DNA of 5,828 nt from Candidatus Thorarchaeota archaeon (GTDB lineage Archaea > Asgardarchaeota > Thorarchaeia > Thorarchaeales > Thorarchaeaceae): NCBI GenBank assembly GCA_029855925.1, contig JAGSHP010000303.1:1-5828 (forward strand), given 5' to 3'. Under the pieces are notes generated by a model that had not been told where the DNA came from, searched no databases, and worked only from the letters and a program-made list of their open reading frames with translations. The position numbers and the translations under genes are program-made. This document shows, piece after piece, positions 1-5,535 of the stretch (positions are counted from its first letter, which is position 1; every line of letters begins with the position of its first letter).

Positions 1-1283
1 CATTTACTCCTAAGGATTCGAAGGAAATCAAACAATATCAACAGGAGCTTCTCAAGCGCTTTCCCGGCAAGAGGATAGAAGACATCAGGAAAGACATAGT
101 TGAAAGATTCAAAGACGAAGAGTATCCGAAAATCCTGATAGTAACCGACATGCTTCTAACCGGTTTTGATGCTCCTATTCTTCAAACTATGTATCTTGAC
201 AAACCACTGAAAGAGCACAGACTTCTGCAAGCTGTTGCCCGGACAAACCGCCCATTTGGCGACCTTAAAACTGCTGGTCTGATAATTGACTACGTGGGAA
301 TATTGAGAGAATTTACCAAAGCAATCGAAGACTATGCCAGAGAAGACGTAGCAGGAGTTCTTCTTCCGATTGAGAATCTTGTGGACGAGTTTGGTAGGGC
401 TATGGACAAGGTCATGGCACTCTTCAAAGACATTCCGAAGGACCAGTTTGACAGACAGGCTCTCTTCAGAGCCTTTGAGGCAATAACCACAGATTCCCAA
501 ACAACGAAAGAGTTCTGTCAAGGCTATCGTCAGCTTCGAAGACTATTCGAACTTCTTGGCCCACACCCAGTGAAACTTGAGAGACGTAGAGAGTACACTT
601 GGCTGACACAGGTCTACAATTTCTATCTCCGCTTGACTAGACAAGAGTATCACAGAGTATCTACTCTTGCAAAACGATTCTTCCCTCGCACTCTGGAACA
701 CGTATACAGAACGACTGAACTCTCTGAGATTGAACAGCAGTATCCAATCATACCCTTTGATGAGAACTACCTGAGAAACCTCGAAGCGATGATTGAGACA
801 AGAGAGGAACAAGCCGCAAACATCCTCTTCACCCTGAACCATTTTGTGCTTGTAGATAGATTAAAGAGCCCCATATACGAGACCCTTGCAGAGAGAGTCG
901 AGCGGATTCTCGAGCTCTGGAAAGAGAAGAACAAAGACTATGAACGAATCTACAACAGTGCCGTCCAGATCGTCAATGAGATAGGCCGGTTGCGGAATCG
1001 CCAAGAGCAACTAGGGTTCTCAGATCTTCAGTACTCCATTCTTCTAGCACTGGAGAGCAGGCTTGGAATGGACGAAGAGTTGGTCCAACAGAGCCAAGAA
1101 CTTGCCACAATTCTGCAACAGTTTATCTTCAAAAACTGGCAGACCCAACAGACAGCAAGAAAGAAGGTTGCTCGCGAGATTCGGAAATATCTTAGAAAAC
1201 TAAACAGGTCTTGGGGACTAGAGAAGGAGGAGTTTGACCAACTCCATGAAAGGATTGTTGAGAGTGTGATGATCTATGGATAG
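1..1283 (+). CDS. hsdR: Type I restriction enzyme translocase subunit, C-terminal part (5' end outside window)
   Basis: The reading frame is open from the left edge (first full codon at position 3) to TAG at 1281-1283, giving 426 residues. HsdR subunits are usually about 1000 residues, so the N-terminal nuclease and the first helicase lobe lie upstream. What is visible is the end of the second RecA-like lobe: motif V (VTDMLLTGFDAP, fragment residues 47-58) and motif VI (QAVARTNR, residues 76-83, with the arginine finger), then GLIIDYVG. These are hallmark HsdR sequences. The remaining 330 or so residues are helical and charged, matching the C-terminal domain that docks on the HsdM/HsdS methylase. 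In the family, the subunit uses ATP to translocate DNA and cut it when the methylase meets an unmodified target. No frameshift is seen. hsdM and hsdS are not in the window and would be expected upstream. The ATG at 150 is internal, inside motif V, and is not the start. Confidence 0.93.
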   Translation, partial: FTPKDSKEIKQYQQELLKRFPGKRIEDIRKDIVERFKDEEYPKILIVTDMLLTGFDAPILQTMYLDKPLKEHRLLQAVARTNRPFGDLKTAGLIIDYVGILREFTKAIEDYAREDVAGVLLPIENLVDEFGRAMDKVMALFKDIPKDQFDRQALFRAFEAITTDSQTTKEFCQGYRQLRRLFELLGPHPVKLERRREYTWLTQVYNFYLRLTRQEYHRVSTLAKRFFPRTLEHVYRTTELSEIEQQYPIIPFDENYLRNLEAMIETREEQAANILFTLNHFVLVDRLKSPIYETLAERVERILELWKEKNKDYERIYNSAVQIVNEIGRLRNRQEQLGFSDLQYSILLALESRLGMDEELVQQSQELATILQQFIFKNWQTQQTARKKVAREIRKYLRKLNRSWGLEKEEFDQLHERIVESVMIYG

Positions 1284-1833
1284 ACCTTGGCCCAAATACA
1301 GGATAAGCTTCCGCAAGGTGAAACATCCCCGACTAGAATACAAGACGGGAACGCTCCTCTTGGTCTTGCCTGAAGACTACGGGAATCCGGAGCAACTGCT
1401 TGAAAAATATCACAGATGGATCCAGCAGAAAGAACAGACTATTGCCAATGCATTGCGAGAAGCAGAGACAAGAACTCTAGTTCAGGATAGAACAGACAGA
1501 CAACTCCGTCAGTTGGTGGAAACGCTCGTAGAGCGATACGGACAAGAACTCAACGTCAGTGTGAACAAGGTCTTCTACCGGAGAATGAGGACAAAGTGGG
1601 CAAGCCATAGCACACGTGGCAACTTGACAATCAATTCATTGCTGAGGTACCTACCCCAAGACCTCATCGAGTATATTGTCTATCACGAAATGGCTCACTC
1701 GCTGGAAAGAAGGCACAGCGAACGATTCTGGAGAATAGTAAGAAGGAGATTCCCTCACTATTCTACCATAGAAAAAGACCTGCTGACATATTGGTTTCTA
1801 GTCCGGAAACTGGAAAACGCCTGTCCGCTGTGA
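1276..1833 (+). CDS. YgjP/DUF45-type zinc metallopeptidase linked to hsdR
   Basis: This complete 185-aa protein has the signature of the YgjP-like (DUF45) metallopeptidase family. HEMAH at residues 137-141 is the HExxH zinc site with the catalytic Glu. His147 in the following RRHSERFW is the expected third ligand, and a P-H-Y block follows at 160-162. Upstream, RRMRTKWAS (102-110) and the N-x-x-L-x-x-L-P segment match the family core, although the usual W-G-S-C reads W-A-S-H here. No signal peptide or membrane helix is present, so it should be cytoplasmic. The ATG lies inside the end of hsdR (8-bp overlap), which points to one transcript and translational coupling. DUF45 proteins are known companions of type I restriction genes, but their role there is not settled; processing or turnover of a restriction subunit is only a guess. 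The family assignment is firm, the substrate unknown. Confidence 0.9.
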   Translation: MDRPWPKYRISFRKVKHPRLEYKTGTLLLVLPEDYGNPEQLLEKYHRWIQQKEQTIANALREAETRTLVQDRTDRQLRQLVETLVERYGQELNVSVNKVFYRRMRTKWASHSTRGNLTINSLLRYLPQDLIEYIVYHEMAHSLERRHSERFWRIVRRRFPHYSTIEKDLLTYWFLVRKLENACPL

Positions 1834-2377
1834 GCAGTCTCAACGTTGTGAGTCTTGCATCAGGGATTCCTCCGTGATACTCCATCAGAGGAACTCCGCC
1901 TGATTTCTGTAGGCGAGAGTCAGTAGTCTGATATCCGAGACAACTCCTTCCAGTTCACACCGCTGAGTCCGAGACATCGTGTCGCCGTGACTATGCTCGG
2001 CCATTCTAGAGGCTTCGTCAACCATTCTCTATTCCCAATGAATCAGACTCAGGGATTGTAGCAGTCACTCTTGCCCTGCAAAACCAATCGAAGTCTATCC
2101 GTTCGTTCCGCCTCCTGCGGACCTTGTCGTTCCAGCCGTGTCTAGTACCCATTTGCAATCTCAAGATGGCCCCTGAAACTCCACCAATCGCTTCCTCGAC
2201 GCCACGCCTCACTTGTGTCATTTTCCACTCTCTCTGAATCCTGTTCTGCATCCCCCAGACCTTCTCAGGAGAAGTACGTTGCAGTCGGCAAGAACCAGTG
2301 CGCATTGGAACATATGTCTTGGAGTCTGTATGGCTGTGGGACACTATCGAGTATCCGTAGGATGGGAGATTGTACCA

Positions 2378-2398
2378 TCACTTGGCGAGTCCAAGTGA
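2378..2398. repeat. Perfect inverted repeat, 8-bp stem with 5-nt loop
   Basis: TCACTTGG (2378-2385) and its exact reverse complement CCAAGTGA (2391-2398) flank the loop CGAGT. The hairpin lies 54 nt past the stop of the - strand unknown gene and about 545 nt past the + strand metallopeptidase gene. It could help end or stabilise the - strand transcript, but no T-rich tract follows on either strand. It could also be a protein-binding palindrome. Confidence 0.45.
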
Positions 2399-2432
2399 CT
2401 CCTGAGCGACTACCACTCATATCGGACTGCCG

Positions 2433-2447
2433 GACTCGGGCTGAGTC
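2433..2447 (-). repeat. Short inverted repeat just after the stop of the unknown gene
   Basis: GACTC (2433-2437) and GAGTC (2443-2447) can form a 5-bp stem with a 5-nt loop, starting 4 nt after the TAA at 2452-2454 as read on the - strand. The position would suit a 3'-end structure for the two-gene operon, but the stem is short and no T-run follows, so this may be chance. Confidence 0.2.
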
Positions 2448-2451
2448 GTGA

Positions 2452-2877
2452 TTATTCAGCGGCGCCCGATGAAGACAACTGAGCTAACCATTCAAATAGT
2501 GCCTTGATTATTCGGAGAGTGACATACGAGACTGGCAAAACCTTCAGCGCTTCTATCAGCGCCTTTGGTACTGACCTTGTAGCCTCATATGTTTTCTTGA
2601 GGGTTCCTGCGGCAATGAGGAAAGATATCCCAATCTCGGGCGCATCCAAGAACATGTGGATGACCAAGCCATCAAGAGTTCGTGGGTCGCCATAGTCTCT
2701 ATGAAGTGTCCATCTGTCATTGTATTCGCGTAGGTGAAGGTTCCCTGGGCCTCTGTACTGTGCAATCGCTCCTTTTGGTTCCCCCAGTATCGTTTCTTCG
2801 AAGCCAGGTGGAACCGTCGGCATCATTGTCTTTGGAATCACAATGTCTCTGTGCATGGGGATGTTTCTCATTTTCAT
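2452..2877 (-). CDS. Unrecognised 141-aa protein paired with a ribbon-helix-helix gene
   Basis: I do not recognise this family. The frame runs from ATG at 2877 to TAA at 2452. The start is well supported: GGGAGTGAT (2891-2883) is a strong ribosome binding site 5 nt ahead, and the ATG overlaps the stop of the upstream gene (ATGA). Residues 39-81 look like the conserved core, rich in polar and aromatic residues: AQYRGPGNLHLREY, then WTLHRDYGDP, then FLDAPE. His48, His59, Asp61, Asp64, His74 and Asp78 are candidate functional residues. Residues 82-131 are more hydrophobic and probably form helices (SFLIAAGTL, then ALKVLPVSYVTLRIIKALFEWL), without a clear membrane span. No signal peptide is seen. 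Coupling to a DNA-binding partner makes an effector or toxin in a regulated pair possible, but nothing in the sequence proves a toxin fold. Confidence 0.75.
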   Translation of the reverse strand: MKMRNIPMHRDIVIPKTMMPTVPPGFEETILGEPKGAIAQYRGPGNLHLREYNDRWTLHRDYGDPRTLDGLVIHMFLDAPEIGISFLIAAGTLKKTYEATRSVPKALIEALKVLPVSYVTLRIIKALFEWLAQLSSSGAAE

Positions 2878-3164
2878 TGATTATCACTCCCAAAGAGCGC
2901 ATCAATTGCCGCCTTGCCAAGTACGTACAAGAAGTAAGCAATCAGAGCCTCCACGGCATTTTCTATCTTCATAGGTTTTTCATACATTCGAGATGAGGAA
3001 TGTTTCATCCTGCTGACTTGGGTCACAAATGCCCCTATGATTTGCTGAATGAGTGCACTTCGGCTTGGAGCCGCCCCCCAGGCCACCAGTCCATCTATTA
3101 TCCGCAGTTGATCTTCCGGGACTGTGATTAGGATTTTCTGTTTTCGCAGCTTTCTTATTGTCAT
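2874..3164 (-). CDS. Ribbon-helix-helix DNA-binding protein (CopG/Arc-like)
   Basis: This 96-aa protein starts with a basic tail (TIRKLRKQK) and a beta strand (KILITVPEDQ, residues 10-19). A first helix follows (RIIDGLVAWG, 21-30), then a turn leading into SRSALIQQIIGAF (34-46). This is the classic strand-helix-helix order of dimeric ribbon-helix-helix repressors, including the S-R-S-x-L-I start of the second helix. A linker (50-64) leads to an extra hydrophobic helix (about 66-92, with VEALIAYFLYVLGKAAIDAL) beyond the minimal fold. That helix could bind the partner encoded next, as antitoxin C-termini do, or bind membrane. The gene is first in a two-gene operon. An inverted repeat between its TATA box and start codon suggests that it represses itself. 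The ATG has no Shine-Dalgarno, as expected for a transcript starting about 8 nt upstream. Confidence 0.85.
   Translation of the reverse strand: MTIRKLRKQKILITVPEDQLRIIDGLVAWGAAPSRSALIQQIIGAFVTQVSRMKHSSSRMYEKPMKIENAVEALIAYFLYVLGKAAIDALFGSDNQ
2883..2891 (-). promoter_or_regulatory. Strong ribosome binding site of the 141-aa gene
   Basis: GGGAGTGAT on the - strand closely matches the complement of the archaeal 16S rRNA 3' end (GGAGGTGATC). It lies inside the end of the ribbon-helix-helix gene, 5 nt before the ATG at 2877, and fixes that start. It suggests that the second gene can be translated efficiently despite being downstream. Confidence 0.7.
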
Positions 3165-3173
3165 TCGACTTCG

Positions 3174-3191
3174 GGATATCTAGCGATATCC
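3174..3191. promoter_or_regulatory. Candidate operator: inverted repeat at the ribbon-helix-helix promoter
   Basis: GGATATC (3174-3180) and GATATCC (3185-3191) form a perfect 7-bp inverted repeat around the spacer TAGC. It lies between the TATA box (3194-3202) and the start codon (3164-3162), over the predicted transcription start near 3172. A third GGATAT (3194-3199) overlaps the TATA box. A protein bound here would block transcription, and the first gene of the operon encodes a ribbon-helix-helix protein, a family known to bind such repeats in its own promoter. The binding itself is inferred. Confidence 0.6.
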
Positions 3192-3193
3192 AA

Positions 3194-3202
3194 GGATATA
3201 AG
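3194..3202 (-). promoter_or_regulatory. Archaeal TATA box of the ribbon-helix-helix operon
   Basis: CTTATATCC on the - strand is close to the archaeal TATA consensus (YTTATATA). Its centre is about 34 nt before the ATG at 3164. With the usual 25-27 nt spacing, transcription would start near 3172 and leave a leader of about 8 nt, consistent with the absence of a Shine-Dalgarno. The upstream purine-rich TFB-recognition element is not clear. Confidence 0.6.
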
Positions 3203-3579
3203 AGTTATGCTTCCTATGAAAGAGGATGAATCGCCTCCTGCAATGGATTCAACAGGATTCGATTAGTCCCCCCTACTTGTGGCCATGTAGATGAGTACTG
3301 GGCAAACATAGTACGAACGAGTCGCAAATGGCTAGGTACTCAAGCAGATTTCCTCCACCCATATGGTGATGTTCGCCCTCGTGTTCTTGAAAGAACCGTG
3401 CCCTGCAGATGGCAGATGTACGCGAGTTTCTGTCGCTATCGAGAGGCTGCTGACCACTGACGACCGGCAAGCGGAGAGATAGGCGACGCCAGGTCGAGAC
3501 CGAGGACGTTGCCGATGCCCATCTAGTGGTTGAGTGGGGATACGTTGAGGCGTATTGACCCCTCCAGACTACGCCGCCC
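3203..3579. other. Gene-free stretch between the ribbon-helix-helix promoter and the GTPase gene
   Basis: About 375 bp with no convincing gene on either strand; frames are short, stop-rich and motif-free. The only structure I see is an imperfect hairpin at 3536-3562 (GGGG/CCCC and ATACG/CGTAT stems around TTGAGG, with a bulge), starting 18 nt past the GTPase stop. It might mark the 3' end of the GTPase transcript, but no T-run follows. Confidence 0.5.
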
Positions 3580-4113
3580 CTAGCGATGGGCTACCTGTCT
3601 TACCTGCTCCCAGATGAGGTTGATGAGAGTGTCAACGCCCTCTCCAGTCTTTGCTGAAACAGTCACGTGAAACGCATCGTACCCCACCACCAAGGACTTG
3701 GGATCAAGCGAGTCCAGGAAGTCCTCGCTACTGGACATGTCGGTCTTGTTTCCCACGACGATGAGTGAGGCATGCGGGCTCGCTTCCTTCGCTATCTCAA
3801 TCCACTCCCGAGTGCTCGCCATGGTTTCGAGCCTGGAGAGGTCATAGACCGCCACGATAACCGCAGTGCCCCTGAGTATCTCTCTTCCCAGACCGTGATA
3901 TAACGAGGAACCCCCAAGGTCTGATATTATGATCCTGACCGTCTGCCCTCCATCGACCCTTGTTGCGACTGCAAGGTTGGAGCCGAGCGTTGGCTCGTAC
4001 TCCGTGATGAACCTGTCCTCAGCGCACCTCTTGACGAGCGCAGTCTTTCCCGACGCCGGTGCGCCAACAAACGAAACTTTCGGCGAATGTGTGCTGTCTT
4101 GCATCCCTGCCAC
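3580..4113 (-). CDS. Eukaryote-like small GTPase (Ras/Rab/Arf superfamily)
   Basis: This 177-aa protein is a single Ras-type G domain with every G motif. G1 is the P-loop GAPASGKT (17-24). G2 is Thr42 in YEPTLG (39-44), resembling the Rab/Rho switch I. G3 is DLGG (65-68), closer to the Arf form than to DTAG. G4 is NKTD (122-125), specifying guanine. G5 is SAK (153-155). It should cycle between GTP and GDP as a molecular switch. The residue after G3, normally the catalytic Gln, is Ser69, so intrinsic hydrolysis may be slow or rely on a partner. There is no C-terminal cysteine for prenylation and no membrane helix, so any membrane contact would come through partners. The start is GTG at 4113 with GGTGAG (4127-4122) upstream; ATG at 4104 is an alternative. 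The gene follows two small membrane protein genes on the same strand, with a 57-nt gap. Such GTPases are abundant in Asgard archaea. Confidence 0.92.
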   Translation of the reverse strand: MAGMQDSTHSPKVSFVGAPASGKTALVKRCAEDRFITEYEPTLGSNLAVATRVDGGQTVRIIISDLGGSSLYHGLGREILRGTAVIVAVYDLSRLETMASTREWIEIAKEASPHASLIVVGNKTDMSSSEDFLDSLDPKSLVVGYDAFHVTVSAKTGEGVDTLINLIWEQVRQVAHR

Positions 4114-4121
4114 CGGTTCTT

Positions 4122-4127
4122 CTCACC
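4122..4127 (-). promoter_or_regulatory. Ribosome binding site deciding the GTPase GTG start
   Basis: GGTGAG on the - strand lies 8 nt before the GTG at 4113 and pairs with the 16S 3' end (UCACC). The in-frame ATG three codons later has no well-spaced site of its own, so GTG is preferred. Confidence 0.45.
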
Positions 4128-4170
4128 CGTGCGGTTCTGTCCCGCTCAATACTCCGACCACGGGTATCTA

Positions 4171-4518
4171 CTATGTGTCACCCCTCTCAATATGCCTTTC
4201 TGGTGCCCAGTCATCCTTGTCTTTGGTGTGGTTCTTCGCGTGGGGATACGTGTGTGATACCAGTCTAGTCGTCAGTTTGAGCTCTGCCACAAGCCATATG
4301 AAAAGTATTGAGGCGTAGAGGCCAAAACTGAGCACGATTAGCAAGCTCCACACAGTGTCCGACATGTAGTAGTATCTCAAGAACACGATACCGATGAACA
4401 GTGAGAACGGGACTATCAGTAGCACGGCGAACCAGCTCATGTTGACGAGTGGTGTACGACTCGGTGTTGGGTCAAACCAAGCCAGAGGCGTGTTTCCCGG
4501 TAGCACGAAGCCGAACAT
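4171..4518 (-). CDS. Small two-helix membrane protein next to the GTPase
   Basis: I do not recognise the family. With ATG at 4518 the protein has 115 residues. A polar Pro-rich N-terminus (1-27) is followed by one hydrophobic helix (about 28-47, WFAVLLIVPFSLFIGIVFL) and a short loop with RYYYMSD. A second helix (about 56-78) follows, then a hydrophilic, charged tail of about 35 residues rich in His, Lys and Asp. It is probably a membrane protein with both ends on the same side; the basic residues after helix 2 favour a cytoplasmic tail, where the GTPase could reach it. The ATG lies 1 nt after the TGA of the upstream gene (TGACATG), which argues for translational coupling. The frame extends 17 codons further to a GTG at 4569, but that would overlap the upstream gene by 50 bp. 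The GTPase gene follows 57 nt downstream. Confidence 0.75.
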   Translation of the reverse strand: MFGFVLPGNTPLAWFDPTPSRTPLVNMSWFAVLLIVPFSLFIGIVFLRYYYMSDTVWSLLIVLSFGLYASILFIWLVAELKLTTRLVSHTYPHAKNHTKDKDDWAPERHIERGDT

Positions 4519-4519
4519 G

Positions 4520-4771
4520 TCAGTCCCCACTAACATACGGGACTTCAAAGAGCAGTGTCGGGAACTCACGATAGTACTTTCTCGTAGTCAGGAACGGAAT
4601 CGTGGAATACAGGACGAGTCCAATGGTACCTGTCGCAGCCACCATTAGGAACCCACATTGAAGACTGGAGACAGATACAGAGGAATACCGTTCGTCAGTA
4701 GGTGGAACCATGGGGCCAATCACAGGCGACACTTCACGGTGCTCCAATCTCATCCCCGCATGGACGGCCAT
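4520..4771 (-). CDS. Small single-helix membrane protein, upstream in the GTPase operon
   Basis: This is a short unrecognised protein (83 aa from the ATG at 4771, TGA at 4520-4522). One membrane helix is clear at residues 38-61 (CGFLMVAATGTIGLVLY and flanks), preceded by a Ser/Val-rich polar stretch and followed by the basic segment TTRKYYR, which suggests the C-terminus is cytoplasmic. The start is uncertain. The ATG at 4771 directly follows an in-frame TGA and lacks a ribosome binding site. The ATG at 4711 (63-aa product, starting MVPPTDERYS) has GTGAT at 4723-4719 with suitable spacing, and fits better if the broken gene upstream ends at 4734. The stop is separated by 1 nt from the next gene's ATG, so the two membrane proteins are probably made together, perhaps as a complex. 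Confidence 0.6.
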   Translation of the reverse strand: MAVHAGMRLEHREVSPVIGPMVPPTDERYSSVSVSSLQCGFLMVAATGTIGLVLYSTIPFLTTRKYYREFPTLLFEVPYVSGD

Positions 4772-5262
4772 TCACATACAGTTCCAAGAGGGAGGACACG
4801 ATGCCGGAGGCGGGACTATCCGTCATGGCCCTGTTGCCGTGACCCGCAGCTAGCGTGCAATGACCACACGAAAGGCCTTCCCGTGGTCACCGTACACCAG
4901 ACGCACAGGACTCGCATCCGCTTCCCGGCGAAGAGGCCGGCTCTGGCCCACTGAGGTCAACCTCTTGGACACTGATGCCAGTCCAGCTCTCTTCGTCCTC
5001 CTGCGACTCCCTATACCACGCCAGAGAGATAGCCCCCACGACAGTCCGGCCCACAGAGGTCTGAGAGCTCGACCAGTTGTGGCCACCGGAATCATCCACG
5101 CACCACTGCCCTTTTCATCTCTTTCAAGAGCAGTCCCATCAGTGATACGGCAGGAGCCCATACGAGCAACGCCACATCGGATACGTTGTTGCCCCGACCA
5201 TGAGTCCCGATGCGAGTACAAGAGCAGTCAGTCGGCACCTTTCCAGCAGTCCCAGTCTTCAC
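4734..5262 (-). pseudogene. Probable broken gene: membrane segment plus zinc-ribbon motif, with frameshift and in-frame TGA
   Basis: Three - strand pieces read best as one disrupted gene. Piece 1 (GTG near 5262 to TGA at 5092-5094) has a hydrophobic helix (SDVALLVWAPAVSLMGLLL) and then KEMKRAVVRG. Piece 2, in another frame from about 5099, begins DDSGGHNWSSS, has the semi-hydrophobic VGRTVVGAISLAWY and an acidic stretch, and ends with CESC (4905-4916) before TGA at 4887-4889. Piece 3, in the same frame after that TGA, contains CGHC (4857-4868) and stays open to TGA at 4734-4736. CESC and CGHC, 12 codons apart with the TGA between them, form a C-x2-C...C-x2-C zinc-ribbon pattern. Alternatively, piece 1 and piece 2 are separate genes with an 8-bp overlap (GTGGATGA), or the breaks are assembly errors. 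The exact start is unsure. Confidence 0.4.
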
Positions 5263-5298
5263 GTACCCGCTACTAGAACCGGTACTCAGCAGGGACCG

Positions 5299-5306
5299 TA
5301 GATAAG
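5299..5306 (-). promoter_or_regulatory. Possible TATA box of the GTPase operon
   Basis: CTTATCTA on the - strand differs by one base from CTTATATA. Its centre is about 40 nt ahead of the GTG at 5262, so a transcript would start near 5277. No other good TATA box is seen upstream of the GTPase gene cluster, but this one is in moderately GC-rich sequence and could be chance. Confidence 0.3.
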
Positions 5307-5365
5307 AGTGGCCGTGGACGCAGGGGTCATGACATTTTACAATCCACATGTGTTGCAAACAGTGT

Positions 5366-5392
5366 CGGCTGAATACTATGTCTAGGCGCGGG
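5366..5392. repeat. 27-bp direct repeat, copy 1
   Basis: CGGCT, then GAATACTATGTCTAGGCGCG, then GG, is identical to 5433-5459. Similarity continues weakly on the left (TG with one mismatch). It lies upstream of the candidate operon promoter and outside any supported gene. Confidence 0.85.
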
Positions 5393-5432
5393 TGGATTTC
5401 GGTGAGGACTGTCACGGTCTGGGCATAGGTGG

Positions 5433-5459
5433 CGGCTGAATACTATGTCTAGGCGCGGG
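5433..5459. repeat. 27-bp direct repeat, copy 2
   Basis: This is an exact match to copy 1, in the same orientation, with 67 bp between starts and 40 bp of unrelated sequence between the copies. The offset is not a multiple of three, so the repeats do not encode a repeated peptide in one frame. I see no third copy within the window. Confidence 0.85.
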
Positions 5460-5535
5460 GGTCTGTTCCACCGGTAGTCCCACACGACCGGCTGTCCTCA
5501 TCTGCGGCAACAGGGTACCAGTCCTCTTCGAGCAG

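Larger units (their letters stand above)
1834..2451. other. Gene-free stretch between convergent operons
   Basis: About 620 bp lie between the stop of the metallopeptidase gene (+) and the stop of the unknown protein gene (-). I find no convincing gene. The longest frame is 108 codons on the - strand at 2018-2344; its translation is rich in Arg, Ser and Thr, shows no motif, and has no promoter or ribosome binding site. The region holds small hairpin-forming sequences (an 8-bp stem at 2378-2398, a 5-bp stem at 2433-2447, and a bulged stem at 1884-1904) but no T-run that would mark a standard archaeal terminator. It may be decayed sequence. Confidence 0.6.
5307..5535. other. Intergenic region upstream of the GTPase operon
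   Basis: Between the possible TATA box and the stop of the right-edge gene I see no supported coding region. The two direct repeats are its only clear structure. A - strand frame extending to 5415 runs through repeat copy 1, but its upstream half shows no protein-like composition. Confidence 0.5.

Noticed and set aside
2018..2344. 108-codon - strand frame as a gene
   Set aside because: Arg/Ser-rich translation without motif, no promoter or ribosome binding site, and overlapping frames of similar length on the + strand.
3273..3470. 65-codon - strand frame with a His run
   Set aside because: No start signal, no motif, and stop-rich surroundings; likely chance.
3536..3562. Intrinsic terminator after the GTPase gene
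   Set aside because: The hairpin is bulged and no T-run follows, whereas archaeal termination relies on T-rich tracts.
4003..4020. C/D-box guide RNA (GTGATGA on the + strand)
   Set aside because: It lies antisense inside the GTPase gene and lacks properly spaced D, C' and D' boxes.
4887..4889. TGA as a selenocysteine codon
   Set aside because: It sits at a non-Cys position between two Cys pairs, and I see no selenoprotein family match; mutation or error is simpler.
4850..5221. 123-codon - strand frame as a gene
   Set aside because: Arg-rich translation typical of an out-of-frame reading; the competing frame has acidic protein-like composition and the Cys pairs.
5366..5459. Two-repeat CRISPR array
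   Set aside because: Only two copies, a spacer of 40 bp, no dyad or typical CRISPR repeat end, and no cas gene nearby.
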